A stretch of DNA of 8,353 nt. It comes from JANQUM01 sp047630355. Lineage in GTDB: Bacteria; Bacteroidota; Bacteroidia; Cytophagales; Spirosomataceae. A program made the position numbers and the translations under genes. Of the stretch, positions 1 through 6,593 are shown piece by piece (positions within the stretch are counted from its first letter, which is position 1; every line of letters begins with the position of its first letter). The DNA is taken from contig JBLHXN010000140.1 of NCBI GenBank assembly GCA_047630355.1, forward strand, positions 1-8,353. Reading direction: 5' to 3'. The notes below the pieces were generated by a model. The model was not told the origin of the DNA. It searched no databases and saw only the letters and a program-made list of their open reading frames with translations.

Positions 1-1128
1 ATTCATCGCACCGTCGTACTGAGGCAAGAATTCTTTGTTCAAGCTGCTGAACGTATGAAGTTCGTAACACGCTACCAGTTTCCGCTCGGGATGAAGTGAT
101 TTGGTGGCCTCCACCGTCGCTCTTACTTTAGAAGGTGCGTGGGCAAAATCACGTAAAATGAGCGTATTTTCGTTTTGTTCCAGTGTTTCTAATCGTTTGC
201 TTGCTCCTTTGAAGGACTGGATTGCTTCGTAAAACATGGCATCGATGATGCCCATCTTGCCCAAAACTTGCTTTGCACCCATGAGGTTTTTCATGTTGTG
301 CAATCCAAAAACTTGAAGTGGTATTTCCTGTTCGTCGTCCAAGAGATACGCTTTACCGTTTTTGATTACGTGTGGGTGAGCGTTGTACGGAATCGTATTT
401 ACGTCTTCCCGTTGCTTGGCGGCAATTATTTTTTCAATATCGTCTGTTTCGTCGTAGATTAAACTTCCTGCTTTCGGCAATCCGTCCGCTAATTCTTCAA
501 AAGATTTTACGTAAGAATCGTAGGTGGGGAACACATTGAAATGATCCCACTCTACTCCACTTATTAGAGCAATGTGCGGATCGTAAAATAAGAATTTGGA
601 GCGGCGTTCGAGCGGAGAAGAAAGGTACTCGTCACCTTCCATGATAATTGTCGGAGCGTCTTCGGTGAGTTGCACCATCAGGTCAAAACCTTCAATTTGA
701 GCACCCACAAGGTAATCAAATTTTCGATCGTGAAATTTAAGGACGTGCAAAATCATCGACGTAATCGTAGTTTTGCCGTGGCTTCCCGCAATCACAATGC
801 GTTGTTTGTCTTTTGATTGCTCAAAAACGAACTCGGGGAACGAGTATATCCGAACGCCTAATTCCTGAGCTGCTTTTAATTCAGGATTGTCAATTCGGGC
901 GTGCATTCCCAAAATTATTGCGTCTAAATCTTTAGTTATTTTCTCGGGAAACCAGCCACTTTCGGTTGGTAAAATCCCGGCATCAGCTAAACGTGATTTA
1001 GCGGGGTCGTAAATTTCGTCGTCTGACCCGCTGACTTTGAGTCCTTTTTTATGAAGGGCAAGAGCCAAATTGTGCATAATAGCACCGCCCATTGCAATAA
1101 AGTGTACACGCTTGATAGATGAATCCAT
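1..1128 (-). CDS. mpl: Mpl: UDP-N-acetylmuramate:L-alanyl-gamma-D-glutamyl-meso-diaminopimelate ligase (C-terminus off window)
   Basis: This cytoplasmic Mur-ligase-family enzyme recycles peptidoglycan by joining the tripeptide L-Ala-gamma-D-Glu-meso-DAP to UDP-MurNAc with ATP. The 376 visible residues start MDSSIKRVHFIAMGG, the Rossmann-like N-terminal domain in the Mpl form (GGAIMHNLALAL, residues 14-25) rather than the MurC form. The ATP-binding P-loop GSHGKTT is at 115-121, an EGDEY segment at 164-168, GVEWDHFNVF at 191-200, the HNMKN motif of the central domain at 277-281, and FKGASKRLE followed by DFAHAPSKV at 306-335, typical of the junction with the C-terminal domain. The frame is open to base 1, so roughly 75-80 residues of the third domain are missing only because the window ends. 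The ATG at 1128 is preceded by an A-rich leader. MurC is the main alternative; the N-terminal signature favours Mpl. Confidence 0.93.
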   Translation of the reverse strand, partial: MDSSIKRVHFIAMGGAIMHNLALALHKKGLKVSGSDDEIYDPAKSRLADAGILPTESGWFPEKITKDLDAIILGMHARIDNPELKAAQELGVRIYSFPEFVFEQSKDKQRIVIAGSHGKTTITSMILHVLKFHDRKFDYLVGAQIEGFDLMVQLTEDAPTIIMEGDEYLSSPLERRSKFLFYDPHIALISGVEWDHFNVFPTYDSYVKSFEELADGLPKAGSLIYDETDDIEKIIAAKQREDVNTIPYNAHPHVIKNGKAYLLDDEQEIPLQVFGLHNMKNLMGAKQVLGKMGIIDAMFYEAIQSFKGASKRLETLEQNENTLILRDFAHAPSKVRATVEATKSLHPERKLVACYELHTFSSLNKEFLPQYDGAMN

Positions 1129-1194
1129 TTATTTTATTTCAGTTTTCAGAAAAGTAGTGTATCCGCGAACAGCTACCGCTTCATAGTTGTTATT

Positions 1195-1226
1195 ATTGCA
1201 AAGTTGTCTATTTTATGTCAATTTTG
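1195..1226 (+). promoter_or_regulatory. Possible Bacteroidota-type promoter for the decarboxylase gene
   Basis: Within the 149-base gap between mpl and the decarboxylase gene, ATTG (1195-1198) lies 20 bases before CAATTTTG (1219-1226), one mismatch from the Bacteroidota -7 box TAnnTTTG. The leader to the ATG at 1278 would be about 45 bases. On the other strand CAACTTTG (1206-1199) is a similar one-mismatch box facing mpl, but no -33 partner is placed correctly, so I do not list it separately. Both boxes are weak; AT-rich DNA yields such matches by chance. Confidence 0.3.
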
Positions 1227-1277
1227 CACCGTTTTATTAATCACTTTTACCAAGGTCTTTAAGTACAGCCACGAGAG

Positions 1278-2759
1278 ATGAAGAGATATATTGATTTAAT
1301 TCAGCAAACTTACGAATTTCCGACCCGCGAATTTGGAGTCGATAAAAATCATAATTTGCTGTTTAATAACGTGCCGATGATTGACATTGTCAAGAAATAC
1401 GGGACACCTTTGAAAATTACGTATCTACCGAAAATTAACGAGCATATCGAACACGCCCGCTTACTTTTCAAAAATGCGATGAAAAAGTACAATTATAAAG
1501 GCTCGTACACGTATTGTTACTGCACGAAGTCTTCGCATTTCAATTTTGTGTTGAATCAAACGCTCAAATCAAACGCTCATATTGAAACATCTTCGTCATT
1601 TGATATGCCGATTATACGACGGATGTACGAGAAGGGAAAGCTTGACAAAAACACCTTTATCCTTTGTAACGGACACAAACGCCCCGATTACCTGCGTTCG
1701 ATTACCGAATTTATCAACGAGGATTTCAATATAATTCCTATCCTTGACAACCTGCGGGAAATTGATTATTACTTAGAAAACGCCACTCACGACGAAATAG
1801 AAGTAGGAATCAGAATTGCCACCGACGAAGAGCCAAATTTTGCCTTTTATACATCACGTTTAGGAATTCGGTATAACGATGTAGAAAAACTTTACCTCGA
1901 AAAGATCAAGCCTAATTCGCGTTTTAAGTTAAAAATGTTACACTTTTTTATTAATTCGGGAATCCGAGACGATGCTTATTATTGGTCGGAACTGACCCGT
2001 TTTATGTTCAAATACTGCGAGATGAAGAAAATTTGCCCCGAGCTCGATTCGATTGATATTGGCGGCGGACTTCCGATTCAGAAATCGGTTGTTTTTGATT
2101 ACGACTACCAGAAAATGGTGGACGAAATTATCGAAAATATTCAGTGGATTTGTAACAAAAATGGCGTGGATGTTCCCAATATTTTTACCGAATTTGGTAG
2201 CTATACTGTCGGTGAAAGCGGAGCAACGATTTATAAAGTTATTGATAAAAAACAACAAAATGACCGTGAATTGTGGTACATGGTAGACGGTTCGTTCATT
2301 ACGCAAATACCTGACTCTTGGGGAATTGGACAGAAATACATCATGTTACCAATCAATAATTGGGACCAACCGTACGCTAAAGTGAATCTCGGTGGTCTTA
2401 CCTGCGACTCCGATGATTACTACAATACCGAAGCTCATTCCGAAGATTTGTATCTACCAATCGGTTATGATAATCACAACGATGAAGAGCAGTACATCGG
2501 ATTCTTTCACACCGGAGCTTACCAGGAAGCATTGGCGGGTTACGGCGGAATCCAGCATTGTTTGATTCCCGCTCCGAAGCATGTACTTATCGATATGAAC
2601 GAGGACGGCGAATTGGTGACTTCGCTATTCGCAAAAGAACAGACGAGCGATTCTATGCTTAAATTATTGGGCTATTATCAAGAAGCCAACGAATTCGAAC
2701 CATTAATGGAAGAAGAACCCGAAAAAAGCAGTGTAACTAATGAAGTGGGGGCAATTTAA
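1278..2759 (+). CDS. speA: Fold-type III PLP decarboxylase, probable arginine decarboxylase (short Bacteroidota form)
   Basis: The likely reaction is arginine to agmatine plus CO2, the first step of agmatine-route polyamine synthesis, in the cytoplasm. The 493 residues follow the alanine-racemase/ornithine-decarboxylase fold: PLP-binding Lys84 in YCTKSSHF, HFFINSG (222-228) as counterpart of the HVGSG strand, a glycine-rich phosphate loop DIGGGLP (260-266), EFGSYTVGESG (305-315) in the place of the usual EPGR, the second-subunit catalytic motif TCDSDD (375-380, Cys376), and HTGAYQ (411-416). This matches the roughly 460-residue proteins annotated as arginine decarboxylase in Flavobacteriia and Cytophagia, not the roughly 660-residue E. 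coli SpeA. The homologues I recall end near residue 467 (LLGYY); here about 25 acidic residues follow. Substrate is inferred from family annotation; ornithine, lysine or diaminopimelate cannot be excluded. The ATG at 1278 follows a weak GAGAG purine run. No polyamine gene is adjacent. Confidence 0.82.
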   Translation: MKRYIDLIQQTYEFPTREFGVDKNHNLLFNNVPMIDIVKKYGTPLKITYLPKINEHIEHARLLFKNAMKKYNYKGSYTYCYCTKSSHFNFVLNQTLKSNAHIETSSSFDMPIIRRMYEKGKLDKNTFILCNGHKRPDYLRSITEFINEDFNIIPILDNLREIDYYLENATHDEIEVGIRIATDEEPNFAFYTSRLGIRYNDVEKLYLEKIKPNSRFKLKMLHFFINSGIRDDAYYWSELTRFMFKYCEMKKICPELDSIDIGGGLPIQKSVVFDYDYQKMVDEIIENIQWICNKNGVDVPNIFTEFGSYTVGESGATIYKVIDKKQQNDRELWYMVDGSFITQIPDSWGIGQKYIMLPINNWDQPYAKVNLGGLTCDSDDYYNTEAHSEDLYLPIGYDNHNDEEQYIGFFHTGAYQEALAGYGGIQHCLIPAPKHVLIDMNEDGELVTSLFAKEQTSDSMLKLLGYYQEANEFEPLMEEEPEKSSVTNEVGAI

Positions 2760-2828
2760 AGAGCTTCCTTATAATTAAATTATTTAAAAAACGTTTTGTA
2801 GATTAGCAGACAAACCGAAACATCTATC

Positions 2829-2957
2829 ATGAAACTTAAAATTGCCGCATTTCTCTTAGCCTTTTCTTTTGTAGTAAGTTCTTGTAACAAAAAACAGTGT
2901 CCGGCATACGGAAGTGTTGATCAGGAAATTACTGAAACTGCTACAAAAAAAGCTTGA
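2829..2957 (+). CDS. Tiny lipoprotein of 42 residues, function unknown
   Basis: The reading frame encodes a lipoprotein precursor: a basic n-region (MKLK), a hydrophobic core (IAAFLLAFSFVV, residues 5-16) and a lipobox VSSC with acylation site Cys19. The mature part is only 24 residues (CNKKQCPAYGSVD and an acidic/Lys-rich tail), with a second cysteine at 24 in CPAY. It is too small for a catalytic domain. From memory, short Bacteroidota lipoproteins with a CPAY-like motif recur, but I know of no assigned role. Residues +2 to +4 are NKK, not the acidic run that marks surface-exposed lipoproteins in this phylum, so a periplasm-facing location is the simpler guess. It lies 69 bases after the decarboxylase stop and 68 bases before the Tat oxidoreductase gene on the same strand, so it could share a transcript with either. 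The signal peptide plus lipobox make chance occurrence unlikely. Confidence 0.75.
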   Translation: MKLKIAAFLLAFSFVVSSCNKKQCPAYGSVDQEITETATKKA

Positions 2958-2980
2958 TTTCACTATTTTCTATATCTCCT

Positions 2981-3012
2981 GTTGACTCGTAACTCGTAGT
3001 CAGTTAATTTAT
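2981..3012 (+). promoter_or_regulatory. Possible promoter with a tandem 7-base repeat in its spacer
   Basis: GTTG (2981-2984) and TAATTTAT (3005-3012) are separated by 20 bases, close to the Bacteroidota TTTG-N17-22-TAnnTTTG pattern, although the -7 box misses its final TG. The spacer contains ACTCGTA twice head to tail (2985-2991 and 2992-2998). The -7 box would place transcription start only about ten bases before the ATG at 3026, giving a very short leader with no Shine-Dalgarno sequence. This is pattern matching only. Confidence 0.28.
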
Positions 3013-3025
3013 CCTATTCAACCCA

Positions 3026-4492
3026 ATGAAGAAAAAATTACAAAATGATCGCCGGGATTTTATTAAAAAAGCTGCTGTAGTCAGTAGCTTTTTTATCGTG
3101 CCCCGCCACGTGCTCGGAAAAGGTTTTACCGCTCCGAGTGATAAATTAAATCTCGCTGCCATTGGAGCGGGTGGAAAAGGAACTTCTGATATTGCAAATG
3201 CTTACAACAACGGAGCCGAAAACGTCGTGGCGTTAGCTGATGTAGATTTCGCCCAATGTGCGGGTAGTATTAAGAAATTCCCGAAAGCAAAGCTCTACAA
3301 GGATTTCCGGAAAATGCTCAGTGAAATGGACAACGACATAGATGCCGTTACCATTTCAGCACCTGACCATATTCATGGTATTGCGGCAATGACCGCTATG
3401 CAAATGGGAAAGCACGTTTACGTGCAAAAACCATTGACGCACAATATTTACGAAACACGCCAACTCACCGAAGCCGCCCGTAAATATAAAATGGTAACCC
3501 AAATGGGAAACCAGGGAGCTTCAAACCCTGGTCAGCAACAAATGATTAAGTGGTTTGACGACGGGTTGATTGGGAACGTCAAGGAAGTACACGTCTGGAC
3601 AAACCGGCCCGTTTGGCCGCAGGGAATTCCGGTACCAACAGACAAGCCTCCCCTAAAAGAAAGCATGTCGCCTGAAGATTGGGATTTGTTTATTGGGCCT
3701 GCCGAATTTGTTGATTACCATCCGCTTTATCACCCGTTCAAATGGCGTGGTTGGTGGAATTTCGGAACGGGTGCACTCGGTGATATGGGATGCCATTTGA
3801 TTGATCCTCCTTTCCGCGTACTTGAGTTGGGTTACCCAACCGAAGTAGAGTGCAGTGTAGGGCAAGTATTTACCCGTGACTGGACTCCTGAGTATATTCC
3901 CGAAGGCTGCCCGCCAACATCTCACGTACAGCTCAAGTTTCCAAAATCTCGGAAGAATCCAACCGATATGACGATGGTTTGGTACGACGGCGGTATTCGC
4001 CCGTTCCATCCCACAATTATCCCCGCCAACGATTCAATCGGTGACCCGGGAAGTGCTAATGGAGTCATGTTATTAGGTGAAAAAGGTGTAATGACCTGTG
4101 GTACTTACGGGCTTTACCCAAAGATTTACCTGAATACGGGCGAAGTGATTGAAATGGACAAAAATTTCAAAAGCGGAAACGTGAACGAGAAGTTAACCGA
4201 ATACGGTCATCAAGTCTCGTGGACGGATGCTATCAAAGCTGGATTTGGAAGTAAAGAACATAAAGCTTTGACTTCTTCATTCGACTACGCCGGGCCTTTG
4301 ACTGAAACTGTTTTGATGGGCAACCTTGCCATCAGAAGTTATACCACTGCTTCAAAAGACAATAATGGGAAAATGGAATTTGACGGTAGAAAGCGTCTAA
4401 TTTGGGACGGTGACAATATGGAACTTACGAATTATAAAGAAGGAAACCAGTTTGTTGGTCGTAAATACCGCGATGGTTGGAAATTAATTTGA
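3026..4492 (+). CDS. Tat-exported Gfo/Idh/MocA-family oxidoreductase
   Basis: This is an NAD(P)-dependent dehydrogenase of the glucose-fructose oxidoreductase/inositol dehydrogenase family, 488 residues, probably acting on a sugar or sugar derivative in the periplasm. The N-terminus is a twin-arginine signal: NDRRDFIKK (7-15, Arg9-Arg10) followed by a hydrophobic stretch to about 26; Tat export implies folding with cofactor before export. The nucleotide-binding fold begins at LNLAAIGAGGKG (41-52), with an acidic residue after strand 2 (ALADVD, 69-74). The catalytic-lysine segment VQKPLTHN is at 133-140, where the family usually has EKP; here Gln134 precedes Lys135. GALGDMGCHLID (249-260) carries the conserved histidine region of the C-terminal domain. 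The family is highly expanded in Bacteroidota and substrate cannot be read from sequence. The gene is followed 21 bases later by a strong hairpin. No transporter or glycoside hydrolase adjoins it. Confidence 0.9.
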   Translation: MKKKLQNDRRDFIKKAAVVSSFFIVPRHVLGKGFTAPSDKLNLAAIGAGGKGTSDIANAYNNGAENVVALADVDFAQCAGSIKKFPKAKLYKDFRKMLSEMDNDIDAVTISAPDHIHGIAAMTAMQMGKHVYVQKPLTHNIYETRQLTEAARKYKMVTQMGNQGASNPGQQQMIKWFDDGLIGNVKEVHVWTNRPVWPQGIPVPTDKPPLKESMSPEDWDLFIGPAEFVDYHPLYHPFKWRGWWNFGTGALGDMGCHLIDPPFRVLELGYPTEVECSVGQVFTRDWTPEYIPEGCPPTSHVQLKFPKSRKNPTDMTMVWYDGGIRPFHPTIIPANDSIGDPGSANGVMLLGEKGVMTCGTYGLYPKIYLNTGEVIEMDKNFKSGNVNEKLTEYGHQVSWTDAIKAGFGSKEHKALTSSFDYAGPLTETVLMGNLAIRSYTTASKDNNGKMEFDGRKRLIWDGDNMELTNYKEGNQFVGRKYRDGWKLI

Positions 4493-4798
4493 CGTTAAGG
4501 TCTATAGATTAGAAAATGAAAAACCTGCAAAGTCTTTTGGGACTTTGCAGGTTTTTCATTTATTACTATTCAAAATGACTAAATAAGAATATACCTTACG
4601 TCAGTTTTCGAGAACGAGTAACAAAAATTATGTAGCAATACATTCGACGAAGATATGGGCTTGCTTTAACTGATCTATTTTTCTTCCATATCGGCGAATA
4701 TTAGGTATCTCTCAAACACCTGTTAGGGTGAAGCGGGATTGTTTTTCAACCGCATTACGTTTCATACAAAATCGTCACAGTTATCCCACAGTTAAGAA
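4493..4798. other. 306-base gene-free interval between the oxidoreductase and Crp-like genes
   Basis: The first part holds the terminator hairpin described separately. From 4562 to about 4740 I see no credible reading frame, RNA gene or strong fold; an imperfect 7-base inverted pair (4652-4658 with 4686-4692) is within chance expectation. Near the regulator gene, TACGTTTC (4756-4763) is one mismatch from TAnnTTTG, which would give a leader of about 29 bases to the TTG start, but the only upstream TTG (4739-4741) is just 14 bases away. The length of the interval leaves room for operator sites, perhaps autoregulatory, though none can be identified. Confidence 0.5.
4514..4561 (+). terminator. 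Strong hairpin terminator after the oxidoreductase gene
   Basis: A perfect 21-base inverted repeat (arms 4514-4534 and 4541-4561) encloses a 6-base loop, TTTTGG. The core CCTGCAAAGTC/GACTTTGCAGG is followed by a T-run in the 3' arm and preceded by the matching A-run in the 5' arm, so the structure can terminate from either side. On the plus strand it lies 21 bases beyond the stop at 4492. No gene reads toward it from the right, so its main job is to end transcription of the upstream gene before the regulator gene. Confidence 0.9.
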
Positions 4799-5374
4799 TT
4801 GGAAGAATTAATCAAAAAAGTCAACAGCATTATAAACCTAAGCAAAGAAGGTGAAGCGTATTTCGTTTCTATTGCAAGAGAAAAATCTACTCCTAAAGGG
4901 ACGATTTTAATTCGTGAAGGACAAGCGGTTGACAAAGTATTTTATGTTACGAGTGGTTGTTTAAGGTCGTACTGTATTGATAAAAGCGGGAAGGAACACA
5001 CTCTTCAATTTGCGATAAAAAACTGGTGGATAAGTGACTATATTGCTATTCACAGCGATGAATACGCCACGTTAACGGTAGAGTGCCTCACCGATTCAAA
5101 CGTAATTGAATTTAACGCAAAAGAATTGAACGGAATGCTCACATTATTTCCGGAGTACGAACCTTTCCAGAGAAATCTATTAGAGCGTCATGTGTTGAGT
5201 TTAAATCGTCGAATCCTGAATCAATTGCAGTTAACTGCATCAGAGAGGTACGATTTGTTTTTAAAGCAATACCCCGATACGGAGCAATATGCCCGTAATT
5301 ATCACATCGCAACTTATATGGGTATTACGCAGGAAAGCCTGAGTCGTATCAGAGTTGAAAAAGCAAAGAAATAG
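4799..5374 (+). CDS. Crp/Fnr-family transcriptional regulator with a TTG start
   Basis: The 191-residue protein combines an N-terminal cyclic-nucleotide-binding-like beta-roll with a C-terminal helix-turn-helix, the usual length for the Bacteroidota Crp-like regulators. Beta-roll signatures are KGTILIREGQ (33-42) and YVTSGCLRSYCIDKSGKE (49-66), then NWWISD (75-80). The phosphate-binding RSA-type motif of E. coli CRP is not present, so cAMP is unlikely to be the ligand. The recognition helix region is YHIATYMGITQESLSRIR (168-185). The start is TTG at 4799: TAA at 4793-4795 closes the frame just upstream, no in-frame ATG lies near the N-terminus, and the MEELIKKVNSI opening fits relatives as I recall them. 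It is 83 bases upstream of the MDR gene on the same strand, suggesting that it controls that gene, itself, or both. The effector is unknown. Confidence 0.87.
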   Translation: MEELIKKVNSIINLSKEGEAYFVSIAREKSTPKGTILIREGQAVDKVFYVTSGCLRSYCIDKSGKEHTLQFAIKNWWISDYIAIHSDEYATLTVECLTDSNVIEFNAKELNGMLTLFPEYEPFQRNLLERHVLSLNRRILNQLQLTASERYDLFLKQYPDTEQYARNYHIATYMGITQESLSRIRVEKAKK

Positions 5375-5394
5375 TTTCTTACCATAGGTCAATT

Positions 5395-5422
5395 TTTGTT
5401 CGCGAGCTGTGCGTTACCTTTG
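5395..5422 (+). promoter_or_regulatory. Bacteroidota-type promoter for the MDR oxidoreductase gene
   Basis: TACCTTTG (5415-5422) matches the TAnnTTTG -7 consensus exactly, and TTTG (5395-5398) matches the -33 box. The 16-base spacer is slightly shorter than usual. Transcription would begin around 5429, giving a leader of about 30 bases to the ATG at 5458. It indicates that the enzyme gene can be transcribed independently of the regulator gene and that the regulator could act here. Confidence 0.55.
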
Positions 5423-5457
5423 TTTTATAATTATTTCGAAACAAAATAGTACATAAG

Positions 5458-6441
5458 ATGAAAGCATTACAGATAACAAAATACGGTGAGATTAAAGATA
5501 GTTTGGCCTTTAATGAAGTAAGCAAACCAACCGTGCAGGCGAAAGATGTCCTTATCGAAGTGAAGGCTGCTGCCATTAACCCGATAGACAAAAGTATCAT
5601 ACTTGGTAACTTCCAAAGCATGATGCCGATTTCATTTCCGAGCACTTCCGCTTATGATGTGAGCGGCGTTGTAGTTGAAAAGGGAAGTGACGTGAATAAC
5701 TTTGAAATTGGCGATTTAGTTTATTCAAGAGTACCGCAAGAACAAATGGGCACTATTGCTGAGTTCGTTGTTGTAATTAGTGATGCCGTTTCTAAAAAGC
5801 CGGGGAATATTTCGTTTGAGGAGGCGGCAAGTCTTCCTTTAGCGGGACTCACGGCTTTACAATCTTTAGAGTACGTTGGTATTAAAGAAGACGATAAAAT
5901 TCTTATTCACGCAGGTTCAGGTGGTGTGGGTAGTTTTGCAATTCAATACGCAAAAGCCAAAGGTGCTTACGTGTACACCACCACAAGTACAGATAATGTA
6001 GAATGGGTGAAAGAGCTTGGAGCAGACAGAGTAATTAATTACAAAATAGAGGATTATAAAACCATCGTAAAAGACGCAGATATTGTGTTTGATACACTCG
6101 GTGGAGATTATACTGCGGAAGCTTTTGAGGTAATTAAGAAGGGCGGTAAAGTAGTTAGCGTCGTTGGTTCATTAGACGAAGAAACTGCTAAAATGTTCGG
6201 AATGACAGACTACAAATTGCCAGAAGAATTGAAGACATTATGTGAGGATAAAGAGGCTTCGTACAAGTTCATATTCATGCACCCGAATGGTGCTCACTTA
6301 GGCGAAATTAAATCAATGGTTGAGGACGAAAAAATCAAGCCAATTATTGATAAAGTTTATCCTTTCTCTGAAAGTATTGAAGCATTCGCACATCTTGCCA
6401 CAGGTAGAGCAAAAGGCAAAATTGTCATAAAAATCAGCTAA
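5458..6441 (+). CDS. NAD(P)-dependent zinc-free MDR oxidoreductase, quinone-oxidoreductase-like
   Basis: This cytoplasmic medium-chain dehydrogenase/reductase (327 residues, normal length) probably reduces a quinone or an activated alkene/enone with NADPH. The GroES-like domain covers about 1-125: VLIEVKAAAINPIDKSIILG (31-50) is the typical N-terminal core, with the zinc-binding cysteine and histidine of alcohol dehydrogenases absent. SFEEAASLPLAGLTALQSL (119-137) leads into the Rossmann domain, whose dinucleotide motif HAGSGGVGSFAIQ is at 151-163; VFDTLGG (210-216) and the C-terminal GRAKGKIVIKI are also standard. The usual Gly of the GxDxxG turn is Ala here (AYDVSG, 65-70). It follows a Crp-like regulator gene and has its own promoter, fitting an inducible detoxification role, which is inference. 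Substrate, and NADPH rather than NADH, are not proven by the sequence. Confidence 0.88.
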   Translation: MKALQITKYGEIKDSLAFNEVSKPTVQAKDVLIEVKAAAINPIDKSIILGNFQSMMPISFPSTSAYDVSGVVVEKGSDVNNFEIGDLVYSRVPQEQMGTIAEFVVVISDAVSKKPGNISFEEAASLPLAGLTALQSLEYVGIKEDDKILIHAGSGGVGSFAIQYAKAKGAYVYTTTSTDNVEWVKELGADRVINYKIEDYKTIVKDADIVFDTLGGDYTAEAFEVIKKGGKVVSVVGSLDEETAKMFGMTDYKLPEELKTLCEDKEASYKFIFMHPNGAHLGEIKSMVEDEKIKPIIDKVYPFSESIEAFAHLATGRAKGKIVIKIS

Positions 6442-6460
6442 TTCTTTATTGAATGGCTAT

Positions 6461-6500
6461 AAAATAGCGGTCAAGAGTAATCTTGGGCCGCTATTTTTTT
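6461..6500 (+). terminator. Hairpin terminator between the convergent MDR and PAP2 genes
   Basis: A 10-base outer stem (AAAATAGCGG, 6461-6470, with CCGCTATTTT, 6488-6497) continues inward, after a small mismatch, into CAAGA/TCTTG (6472-6476 with 6481-6485) closed by a GTAA tetraloop. A seven-base T-run (6494-6500) completes a rho-independent terminator for the plus-strand gene ending at 6441. Because the 5' arm begins AAAA, the minus-strand copy ends in T residues and could also stop transcripts leaving the PAP2 gene. Confidence 0.9.
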
Positions 6501-6593
6501 GTGATAAATCCATTTGCAAGATGGTTGAGGTTGACTTTACAGATTGTTTCTATAAAATAACTCCTGAGAATGATTGCTTTATAGCGTGAAACC

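Noticed and set aside
268..462. A 64-residue plus-strand frame
   Set aside because: It lies wholly inside mpl on the opposite strand, and mpl has clear family motifs throughout.
1199..1206. A minus-strand CAACTTTG box as an mpl promoter
   Set aside because: One mismatch to the -7 consensus and no -33 box at an acceptable distance.
1938..2306. Overlapping frames on both strands inside the decarboxylase gene (also 2053-2286 plus)
   Set aside because: These are shadow frames; the decarboxylase motifs continue uninterrupted through the region.
3653..4009. A 118-residue minus-strand frame
   Set aside because: Shadow of the Gfo/Idh/MocA gene, with no recognisable domain.
4652..4692. Inverted pair GATATGG/CCATATC as a possible operator or RNA hairpin
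   Set aside because: Only 7 bases with a 27-base loop in AT-rich DNA; expected by chance.
5379..5645. An 88-residue minus-strand frame with hydrophobic segments
   Set aside because: It overlaps the MDR gene start and its promoter; the hydrophobic look comes from the complement of the GroES-domain codons.
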